Shown: in pieces, positions 12,073 through 17,500 of the stretch
How positions within the stretch are numbered: the first letter of the stretch is position 1
Layout of the letters: each line of letters starts with the position of its first letter
Assembly (NCBI GenBank): GCA_018398765.1
Contig: JAHBMJ010002037.1
Location: 1-17,500 of the forward strand
Direction: 5' to 3'
Length of the DNA: 17,500 nucleotides
From: Chromera velia
Lineage: Eukaryota > Sar > Chromeraceae
Translations under genes and position numbers: made by a program
Notes under the pieces: model-generated
The model's input: the letters and a program-made list of their open reading frames with translations, nothing else
What the model was told of the DNA's origin: nothing
The model's database searches: none

Positions 12073-12140
<68 letters not shown>

Positions 12141-12141
12141 G

Positions 12142-12192
<51 letters not shown>

Positions 12193-12204
12193 GAGAAAGA
12201 AACA

Positions 12205-12240
<36 letters not shown>

Positions 12241-12308
12241 ACGAAAGAAAGAAAGAAAGAAAGAAAGAGAGAAAGAAAGAAAGAAAGAAAGAAAGAGAGA
12301 AAGAAACA

Positions 12309-12340
<32 letters not shown>

Positions 12341-12392
12341 ACAAACGAACGAAAGAAAGAAAGAAAGAACGAACGAACGAACGAACGAACGA

Positions 12393-12423
<31 letters not shown>

Positions 12424-13179
12424 GAAGGAAGGAAAGAAAGAAAGGAAGGGAGGAAGCAAGGAAGGAAGGAAAGAACAAAAGGAAAGAAGGAACGAAGGAA
12501 AGAAGGAACGAAGGGAAGAAGGAAAGAAGGGGAGAAGGAACGAAGGAAGGACGGACGGACGGAAGGAAGAAGTGGATATGTCGGTATTAATGTGGACGTA
12601 TGTCTGTACGCATGTATGTGGATATGTTATTGCGCACACATTCATGTATGCCCGACACTGAACCCCTGTCTCTTTGCCCTTTCAAAACTCGAATGGGCTC
12701 CTCCAGAGGACCTAAACTAATCAACTGACTGACTGACTGACCTGAAGTTCCAGATCGCAGAGGGTCTCCCTGCAGCTCTCTGTGATCTCCTGAAGTACCC
12801 TTCCTCCCTGAATGCAAAGAGGCTCCTCAATGCGGATGGTTTTCAGCCGGGTAAAGCAGGGGCGCACGCGGTTGAAGAGCGCCCGGTTGGTTAGTCTGGA
12901 CCACAGAGCCTCACCCCTGATGACGAGAGTGACGAAGCTGTAGGGGTCTGTTGAGGCCTCGTAGAAGAATTGATTGGTGGGAGATGCCTTCTTGACTTCC
13001 ACGAAGTGCATGTTCTGAAAGATCAACAAGAGACTCTCAAAAGGCACAGAGGACAGGGGAGATAGACAGTGGTCCTCTCCTCCGTTGTCTGGTTCCAGAG
13101 AGGAATGGTTAAGCTTCACTTTTTTCCCCTCTTCCGTCATTTCTGACCTCCCGCCGCTGTCTTCTTGAGTCATCATCAT
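4360..13179 (-). CDS. F-box / leucine-rich-repeat protein (six-exon model)
   Basis: Proposed join on the minus strand: 13179-12742, 11684-11477, 10850-10509, 9562-9358, 8736-8558, 8288-4360. Every intron is GT-AG and the phases run 0, 1, 1, 2, 1, giving one frame of 1766 residues ending in TAA. The F-box is at about residues 43-88. LRR-like segments follow at about 133-146, 313-346, 380-500, 601-620, 740-790 and 912-926. A Ser/Pro/Glu/Arg-rich region covers about 930-1640 and a compact-looking tail 1645-1766. F-box/LRR proteins generally recruit substrates to Skp1-Cullin-F-box ubiquitin ligases in cytosol or nucleus, and that role is inferred here. In-frame TGA 36 nt upstream supports the ATG at 13179. 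The family call is firm; exon 2, the N-terminal start and the absence of introns inside exon 6 are less so. Confidence 0.72.
8289..8557 (-). other. Intron 5 (269 bp)
   Basis: GTGGGT donor and TTTTGTGCAG acceptor, phase 1 on both sides. The exon 6 frame stays open backwards to 8421, just after a TTTCTAG site, but using that site would break the phase with exon 5. Confidence 0.6.
8558..8736 (-). CDS. Exon 5: LRR segment
   Basis: This 179-nt exon follows AAAGCAG, preceded by a C/T-rich tract at about 8748-8775. It reads CKLIDVVQALPSNAFTQLQQ, then LHLKR, and later PPLKILSLGALSVRQ: two LxxLxL strands about 29 residues apart. The exon lacks an ATG, so simple start-to-stop frame calling misses it. 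It ends in phase 1 before GTGGGT. Confidence 0.78.
8737..9357 (-). other. Intron 4 (621 bp)
   Basis: The donor is GTTGGC and the acceptor AAAGCAG. A GAAT/GAAG array lies at 8950-9019. Phase 2 agrees on both sides, and the LRR sequence reads through the junction as EGTLR-CKLIDVVQ. Confidence 0.65.
8950..9019. repeat. TTCA/TTCC tetranucleotide array
   Basis: Plus strand reads ATTCATTCATCCCTTCCTTCATTCC, then eight or so uninterrupted TTCA units to 9019. It lies wholly in intron 4. Confidence 0.9.
9358..9562 (-). CDS. Exon 4: LRR segment
   Basis: The acceptor is TTGCCTGCAG. The exon opens in phase 1, as required by exon 3, and joins GIPG to RLFPKWTFPNVVIVSLAVL, giving a continuous LRR-like sequence. 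After a polar loop (about residues 350-378), SSQLQSLSLEGTLR is a clear LxxLxL strand. The donor GTTGGC is weak but leaves phase 2, which the next exon matches exactly. Confidence 0.72.
9601..9770. repeat. AC / ACAT compound microsatellite
   Basis: Alternating CA runs are broken by CATA clusters and end in GCAC units near 9751-9770. On the coding strand of the F-box gene this is a GT array inside intron 3. The frames across it encode only Thr/His or Cys/Val. Confidence 0.92.
10028..10087. repeat. GGAA array
   Basis: About ten GGAA units, with one GATCGAAA interruption near 10066. The array lies in intron 3. Confidence 0.9.
10215..10508. repeat. TGAA (coding strand TTCA) tetranucleotide array
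   Basis: Nearly 300 bp of TGAA units with AAAT, GATG and ACAA variants. On the coding strand it begins exactly at the donor of intron 3. Confidence 0.92.
10509..10850 (-). CDS. Exon 3: Ser/Ala-rich insert followed by an LRR strand
   Basis: The acceptor has a strong pyrimidine tract (CCACCTTCCCTTGCAG). The exon is 342 nt and phase 1 at both ends. It codes for a polar insert, including a run of about ten Ser from GAA/GAG-type triplets on the opposite strand and an AGAGAG run. It ends in PRVFSAVRRLVVRGQSGIP, which has LRR beta-strand character. The donor GTCATT is the first unit of a long TCAT array in the intron. Confidence 0.65.
10851..11476 (-). other. Intron 2 (626 bp)
   Basis: The donor is GTCAGTGAGCC, followed shortly by a second CAGTCAGTCAGT cluster. 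The middle holds a GGAA array on the coding strand (plus-strand TTCC, 11206-11246). The acceptor is CTTCCCTTGCAG. I see no other coding segment in it. Confidence 0.5.
11206..11246. repeat. TTCC array
   Basis: Pure TTCC units on the plus strand in intron 2, within a longer C/T-rich stretch (11110-11290). Confidence 0.88.
11477..11684 (-). CDS. Exon 2 (tentative): Pro/Gln-rich segment
   Basis: Exon 1 ends in phase 0 and exon 3 begins in phase 1, so a connecting exon is needed. This interval supplies it. It follows a TTGCTTGCAG acceptor, is open for 208 nt, and ends just before a GTCAGT donor identical to the one after exon 1. The peptide starts VSPDHGHLQTLATT and has a Pro/Gln-rich middle, then STVVRIQPPEPLI, which is weakly LRR-like. 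An alternative acceptor 24 nt inside (after TTTGCAG) keeps the same frame. Other frames across the interval look no better. The support is mainly splice logic, with no domain. Confidence 0.42.
11974..12572. repeat. Long GAAA/GGAA purine array (about 600 bp)
   Basis: GGAA units (11974-12005) pass into GAAA with GAAC variants (12006-12422), then GGAA/GAAC/GGAC variants to 12572. The plus strand is almost all purine apart from the C of GAAC and CAAA units. The variant string GAGAGAAAGAAAC occurs at 12191 and again at 12295, which shows larger blocks were duplicated. It lies in intron 1. Frames across it are not genes. Confidence 0.93.
12734..12741 (-). other. 5' splice site of intron 1 (GTCA repeat)
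   Basis: CTTCAG is followed by GTCAGTCAGTCAGTCAGT, so the donor is the first unit of a tetranucleotide repeat that runs to about 12724. Confidence 0.6.
12742..13179 (-). CDS. Exon 1: F-box domain and first LRR
   Basis: The exon encodes 146 residues. It starts at three tandem ATG codons, with an in-frame TGA 36 nt upstream. Residues 43-88 fit the F-box pattern: VPFESLLLIFQ, then VKKAS, then YEASTDP and a hydrophobic end, comparable to the usual LPxELLLxIFxxL...AS...W...ASDPxLW. The usual VCKRW segment is replaced by PTNQFF. Residues 108-120 (CFTRLKTIRIEEP) and 139-146 (TLCDLELQ) have LRR character. The exon ends in phase 0 at CTTCAG, followed by a GTCAGT donor that opens a GTCA repeat. Confidence 0.82.
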
Positions 13180-13180
13180 T

Positions 13181-13216
13181 TTGAACTGTCTGTCTGTCTG
13201 TCCGCCTGTCTGCCTG
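13181..13216 (-). repeat. GACA/GGCA repeat just before the F-box start codon
   Basis: The coding strand reads CAGGCAGACAGGCGG, then GACAGACAGACAG, ending four nucleotides or so before the ATG triplet. It would lie in the 5' leader if no upstream exon exists. Confidence 0.6.
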
Positions 13217-13720
13217 TCAGAAGAACGTCCTCTGAGTCCATGCAGCTGTAAGCGGTGTGCGATCTTGAGGCTCCTCTGTTCAGCTAGGTCGAAGGCTGGC
13301 AGGACTCCGTTCTTGTCTGTCGGCTTCTCAATTCTTCGGCTGTTTGGGAAGCAGTCCGCTCGTGCATACAGTCCATCAAGCTGGGAATGGCCTCAGAACT
13401 AGTAGTCAGAAGTTAGGAGGGAGGTTTTTTGCGTGCTTTCACGGATCGAGAGTCAGATGCACGCATGGATCGATCTATCCGCGCCGATCAATCCATGTAC
13501 GTATTGAAATAAATTATTAATATTAATATTAATACAGCTCTATGTATCGGTGTGTAAATACGAGTTTGTTCGCGCGCATTCGCGCGCGATTGTAAGTACG
13601 TAAGTCTTTATTTCGTATATGCGAATCATAATACGATTGATCGACTCTGTTTGGTATACCCGGCACACAGGCACACCCCAAACAAACCTAGAAACAAACT
13701 ATAAACTATCATTACTTTCA
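13217..13720. other. Upstream region of the F-box gene
   Basis: No credible coding exon is seen. Local features are an AATATT repeat (13513-13532) and a CGCGCGCATTCGCGCGCG near-palindrome (13571-13588). Any promoter for the F-box gene should lie here, but I recognise no TATA box at a convincing place. Confidence 0.4.
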
Positions 13721-13724
13721 GTTT

Positions 13725-13882
13725 GTGGCACAGGTCTTTGGCCTGTGCAGGCCGACCAGGAAGGTTGAATGCGCATATACTGGACGCCGCACGTCGAACG
13801 GTTAGTAACGGTTAGGGTACGTTGGGGCAGCACACCAATCCTGCTGCCCGGGAGCTTAGCGCTCCAACTGAGGTTAGGCATC
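13725..13882 (-). mobile_element. Possible tRNA-derived SINE or pol III unit
   Basis: On the minus strand TAACCTCAGTTGG (13876-13864) resembles the pol III A box TRGCNNAGTNGG, and CGTTCGACGTG near 13800-13790 weakly resembles the B box GGTTCGANTCC, about 75 nt downstream. The block ends in a GCACAGG/CCTGTGC hairpin (13728-13748). It is more GC-rich than the AT-rich DNA to its right. No full cloverleaf folds, so it is not a functional tRNA. The B box is poor and the assignment uncertain. Confidence 0.28.
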
Positions 13883-14368
13883 CTCTAACTATCTAACTGA
13901 CTAACTATCTCATGCCATCCTATAGTATTGATAAACTACAACAAATTGAACTTAAAATTTTTTTAAAATTACAAATGAATCATTCAGAATGATTTGGAGT
14001 CTTGGACTCGGAATGAAATGATCAAAGTAAAAAAAAAAAAATGTTTAAATGCTCTGAGTCTTTTAAATTTTCTATCATATGTCAGCTTAATAATCCTTCA
14101 TTTATACTCCATGCAGCTCTTCAGATGCAAACTAATGGCCACTAGTGGCAGTCTTAAAAATAATTACTTACAATTAATTTAAAAAACGCTACTTAAAAAA
14201 TTTAAATAGTAAGTGACTCGATCAGAATATTATTAGCCATTCCACTATAAACTTTGAATCCTTTCTAGAATCCTTGTAATGATCGTGTTGTTCTACATGT
14301 TTCACAAAGGTTTCATAGACTACTATAAGACTGTTATGTTTGTTCCGATTCATTTAATGACTCTCGTT
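13883..14368. other. AT-rich spacer
   Basis: AT-rich, with A- and T-runs. The short plus-strand frame at 13994-14182 has no recognisable domain. Nothing else is visible. Confidence 0.5.
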
Positions 14369-14415
14369 TTCTCTCTCTCTCTCTCTCACACACACAGCTA
14401 GTCATACACACAGTG

Positions 14416-14456
<41 letters not shown>

Positions 14457-14463
14457 GGGACAG

Positions 14464-14505
<42 letters not shown>

Positions 14506-14548
14506 GGACACACAGGGACACACAGACACACAGAGAGCGCGCGCGCGC
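14369..14548. repeat. TC / AC / CAGA microsatellite cluster
   Basis: TC units (14371-14387) lead to AC runs (14418-14451 and 14470-14500). GGGACACA and ACACAGAC units follow, then a GCGCGCGCGCG run near 14538. All lies in intergenic sequence. Confidence 0.9.
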
Positions 14549-14639
14549 GAGACAGAGAGAGACAGTATAAAGGTACTATACAGACACACATAGACATAGA
14601 GACACGCGCACAATTCAAGTTATCTTCTCTTTTACCTCA

Positions 14640-15850
14640 CATCAGTATTGTCACTTATTGAATTCATACTTCGGCATTAAGGAATAATTATAAAACGTAC
14701 ACATGCACTCCAAGAATGCGCATTTTAACATTTGTCTAAAATTCAGTCAACTTTAATAGTGCTAGCTGTAGTGCATCCATTCTCATTCTTTTTTAAAGAA
14801 CAAACACGCGATTGGGAAAGCGGACAGACAAAATAATTAATGCAAGGAATTTTTTACAACAACCTGCATATAGATCCTTTCTCTGTTTCTGTATTTTTCC
14901 TTCCATCCCTCCCCTCCCGATCCTTCCGTCTTCCCTTCCGCACATCCCAGCGGCTCTTTTTTTTGTGTCGCTCTTTTGATTTCTAATTGCTTCAACAGCG
15001 CAGTAAGGAAATGATACGTGTACGCACCAAACACTTGGAAGAACAGAGGAGGATGGTTTGTTGAGTTAAAAAATCAGACACGGGGAGAGTGGGCGGGTGG
15101 TGCGTGGCGGAAGAGGCGAAATTCAGACAGATAATCACTGAAAGACGTGGGGGAAAAAGGCAGACCGGGAAAAAGAGGGAGAAGAAGAAGGGAGAGGTGT
15201 ACTAACTAGGGGTTGCATTCAAACGAGAAAAAGAAAAACCCGCAAGAGTTTGTTTTTTGTTTTTCCTAGACTTTTTGCGTCATTCCAAATAATTGTTGTG
15301 TGGGTGTTGCCATCAGCTACACCGTCGTTTTTTTCGAGGACAAAAAAGAAAAAATAATGCCCTCCCGAAAGCATGCCTCCTTCTTTTTTTGAATGCAATC
15401 CCTTCCTCACTTGATTCTCGAGAGAGGACGCATACACAAATCGATGTCAAGTCAAACTCAAACATTCCATCAGTCAATTTGACCTGTTGCTGTTTTTAGT
15501 CGATGTCTTGACTGTTTTTTTTTCTGATCTCCACTTCACTTCGTTGCCCGCAAAACCACAAATTTTGTTTTTTTGGGGGGGGATGAGTACTTATTGCGTC
15601 ATGCACAACAAAGTTTGCCTAGCTGTCTCGCTTCAATCGCTTTAATTTTCGCGGTGCAGTCATTCGGTCTTCCCTTGCTTCAATTCTCTTGTGCAAAGTC
15701 TCTTGGTGCTAATGAGGTCGCCTCCCAATCTTATTTTCTATCGGCCTCTGTTTGCCGACTTGAGTGGAATTGGGTATTCGTGGAAAGGTCAGGCCACCTT
15801 GCTCCATTCCATTCACTTGAGCTCCCACCAGCTACAGACAGCGCGTCTTC
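14640..15850. other. Intergenic region without a recognisable gene
   Basis: Mixed AT-rich and G/A-rich sequence with homopolymer T runs and a G8 run near 15575. Open frames here are short or run into the CTGT/CTGC array and the antisense of the transporter exon. No domain, RNA gene or transposon signature was recognised. Confidence 0.45.
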
Positions 15851-15854
15851 GTGT

Positions 15855-16052
15855 ATCCCCTGCCTGTCTGCATGCATGCCTGTCTGCTTGCTTGCCTCCC
15901 TTTGCCTGACTGCTTGTCTGCCTTTGCCTGCCTGCTTGTCAGTCTGTCTGTCTGCCTGCCTGCTTGCCTGCCTGCCTGCTTGCCTGCCTGCCTGCCTGCC
16001 TGTCTTTCCCTTTATATGTGTCTCTGGCTGTCTGACATACAGTTGGTCTGTG

Positions 16053-16083
<31 letters not shown>

Positions 16084-16110
16084 GTCTGTCTGTCTGTCTG
16101 TCTGTCAGCG
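15855..16110. repeat. CTGC/CTTG and CTGT tetranucleotide arrays
   Basis: CTGC/CTTG units (about 15860-16005) and then pure CTGT units (16053-16108, broken once at 16081-16084). They lie 3' of the minus-strand transporter gene. The long plus-strand Cys/Leu-rich frame over them is repeat-derived. Confidence 0.9.
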
Positions 16111-16237
16111 ATGACAGGGCATGGGTATTGTTCATGCAGCTCCACTTTTTCGCTTTCGTTCCTCCCACACCGCCCATTTTCCTCCCTTCCTCCCTCCATG
16201 TGGCTATTGGATTCTCTCCCTTAATTTTGTTTGTGAG

Positions 16238-16447
16238 TCACTCGAAGGAGACGAAGGAAGCGACCACAGAGACGACGAGGGCCAGAGAGAAGAGGTACAT
16301 GAACCCGACGACCGTCAAACGCAGGGCAGTGCCCAGACGGCTCTTCCAGAACTCTCCATTCTCCCCGTCCACGGCCCTCCGGCTCCAGATGTGGACAGGG
16401 AAAATGTAGCCTCCAGCCACCCCTGAGGCACCGATCAGACTTCCAAT
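16238..16447 (-). CDS. Transporter terminal exon
   Basis: The exon starts after CTCTCTCACAG and runs 210 nt: 69 residues and a TGA stop. It holds the glycine-rich IGSLIGASGVAGGYIFP helix and the last membrane helix. Confidence 0.72.
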   Translation of the reverse strand: MGSLIGASGVAGGYIFPVHIWSRRAVDGENGEFWKSRLGTALRLTVVGFMYLFSLALVVSVVASFVSFE

Positions 16448-17357
16448 CTGTGAGAGAGGGGAGGGGAGGGGAAGGAGGTAGCCGGATACATCCCTCTCTC
16501 ATCAATCGATCGTGCATGCATGCATACATGCAATCACGTCCTGCCTTCCTTACTTCCTTCCTTCACCTAGAGAATTCAGAGGAAAGCGACCAAGTGAGAT
16601 GGAAAGCGAAAAAGGAGTTCAGAAGAAACGAAAAGAAAAGAAAAGAAAGGGATCTAAAACTGTTCACAGGCGGGCGCGAGGAAGGATTTCTAGATCAGAT
16701 CATTTTCGTGCGAGATGCCATGCGATGGGTTTCAATCCCTGCTGCATCCTTCCCTCTCCTCTCTTCTTTCTCTTAATTCATTCGAATGAGCCTGGAGGAA
16801 GAGGATATGTGCAAGCAATGTGCGAGTCAGTCGAGGAAGAAACTTATTTGATCGATAGCAGGGGCGTGAACGGAGCACTTGCATCCATGACCCTGTCGAA
16901 GAGACTTCAGAGAAGAAAACGGGTTGAGAGAATGCAGAGATTTAAAAAAAAAAAAAAAAAAAAAAAAGGAAGACACGAGCTCTCCTTCTGTCTGCCTGCC
17001 TGCCTTCATTTCTTTCTTTCTCTTGTACCCCCGTTCACTCTCGACTTTCTGAAGTATTTCTTCAGACCTTTCGTCTTTCTTTTGCTTTTCGTTCCTTCAC
17101 ACGACCACGAAATCGAAAGACAGACAGATAACGAAAGGAAACACAAGAGAATGACAGCTAAGCACAACCATTACGCGTTCTCTGATTCCCTCTCACCCAA
17201 GACCGAAAGTCGGGAAAGACTGCCACTCAGAGGTGTATGGGAAGCGACAATTCATCTGAAGCAATTGGCTCATTGGCCCACCTGTGAGATGTTGTCCAGA
17301 GAGACAGCGAGCCCAAAGCAAACCCAAATGAACAGAGATCCGATCACACGGGCGTAT
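16238..17357 (-). CDS. Amino-acid transporter, AAAP (Aa_trans) family, C-terminal part
   Basis: Two exons join in phase 0: 17357-17282 and 16447-16238. The junction region reads GLAVSLDNISQ-IGSLIGASGVAGGYIFPV. This fits the end of AAAP/SLC36-SLC38-type transporters, where a membrane helix ends in an IPNxxxxxxLxGxxxG segment and continues into a helix with IFP. A charged loop (WSRRAVDGENGEFWKSR) follows, then a final hydrophobic helix (VVGFMYLFSLALVVSVVASF) and the stop at 16240-16238. Members move amino acids by proton or sodium coupling across plasma or organelle membranes; substrate cannot be told from this end. Only 94 whole residues are visible, against about 400-500 usual, and the 5' part lies past the right edge. 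Confidence 0.68.
16448..17281 (-). other. Transporter intron (834 bp)
   Basis: GTGGGC donor, CACAG acceptor, phase 0. It contains a 24-nt poly(A) run on the plus strand (16944-16967), read as poly(T) in the transcript direction. Confidence 0.55.
16944..16967. repeat. Poly(A) run of 24
   Basis: Uninterrupted A on the plus strand, inside the transporter intron. It could be the tail of a retroposed sequence, but no such sequence was recognised beside it. Confidence 0.9.
17282..17357 (-). CDS. Transporter penultimate exon
   Basis: A 76-nt exon lies between a long pyrimidine tract ending CTCTGGTTCAG and the donor CTCACAG/GTGGGC. It encodes YARVIGSLFIWVCFGLAV followed by SLDNISQ, one membrane helix plus a loop start. 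It enters with one leftover nucleotide, so an upstream exon is needed and should end in phase 2. Confidence 0.65.
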
Positions 17358-17500
17358 CTGAACCAGAGAAGAGAAGATCGCAGAAAGAGGCAGAAATAGC
17401 AGAAAAATAAAACTTTCCGTGCTCAACAAAAACCTGGACCCGCACTCATGTACACAAAGCAAAAGCTTTCTCTATCGCATCAACCATGCAGTACAACCAG

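Larger units (their letters stand above)
11685..12741 (-). other. Intron 1 (1057 bp)
   Basis: This intron runs from a GTCAGT donor to a TTGCAG acceptor. On the coding strand more than half of it is a TTTC/TTCC pyrimidine array (about 11974-12572). Its length depends on the tentative exon 2. Confidence 0.5.

Noticed and set aside
11932-12720. Open frame of 262 residues rich in Lys/Glu/Arg on the plus strand, and Ser/Phe/Leu frames opposite
   Set aside because: It is a translation of the GAAA/GGAA array, which stays open in all frames because the units contain no stop. There is no non-repeat content.
15573-16409. Plus-strand frame of 278 residues with Cys/Leu-rich repeats
   Set aside because: It runs through the CTGC/CTGT arrays and then antisense to the transporter terminal exon.
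1-17500. CRISPR arrays, rRNA, canonical tRNA, prokaryotic operons or phage genes
   Set aside because: The repeats are simple tandem arrays without unique spacers. No rRNA-like or full cloverleaf sequence was found, and the genes are spliced.

Overview
This is nuclear DNA of a eukaryote. Genes are split by GT-AG introns with pyrimidine tracts before the acceptors, the spacers are full of microsatellites, and there are remains of non-LTR retrotransposons. Nothing in it looks prokaryotic. A long protein with Ser, Glu/Arg and Pro low-complexity inserts, together with repeat-packed introns, would suit a protist or alga such as a chromerid-type alveolate. That placement is a guess, because no lineage marker is present.

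Layout, left to right. Positions 1-670 hold a TG microsatellite and a doubtful plus-strand terminal exon. Positions 671-1897 are AT-rich and carry two MITE-like elements: a foldback with long inverted arms, and an element bounded by CAGGGTTGC/GCAACCCTG. Both contain CTGCCGGCAATTG-type motifs. Positions 1981-3690 hold a 5'-truncated, frameshifted LINE on the minus strand that still shows reverse-transcriptase palm, thumb and C-terminal Cys/His signatures. Positions 3691-4359 are AT-rich spacer.

Positions 4360-13179 (minus strand) are the main gene, an F-box plus leucine-rich-repeat protein. I reconstruct six exons whose splice phases all agree (438, 208, 342, 205, 179 and 3929 nt; 1766 residues). 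The five introns hold nearly all the simple repeats of this region. The likely role is substrate recognition in an SCF-type ubiquitin ligase: the F-box would bind Skp1 and the repeats would bind a target.

Positions 13180-16237 are upstream and intergenic sequence. They contain a GACA run just before the start codon, a tRNA-SINE-like block, AC microsatellites and CTGT/CTGC arrays. Positions 16238-17357 (minus strand) hold the last two exons of an amino-acid transporter of the AAAP (Aa_trans) family; the rest of that gene lies beyond the right edge.

I see no functional link between the two genes. No operon-like, CRISPR, rRNA or canonical tRNA feature was found. The most notable observations are that tandem repeats start at the 5' splice sites of introns, that period-3 repeats (exons) are cleanly separated from period-2/4 repeats (introns), and that the LRR domain is repeatedly interrupted by disordered inserts.
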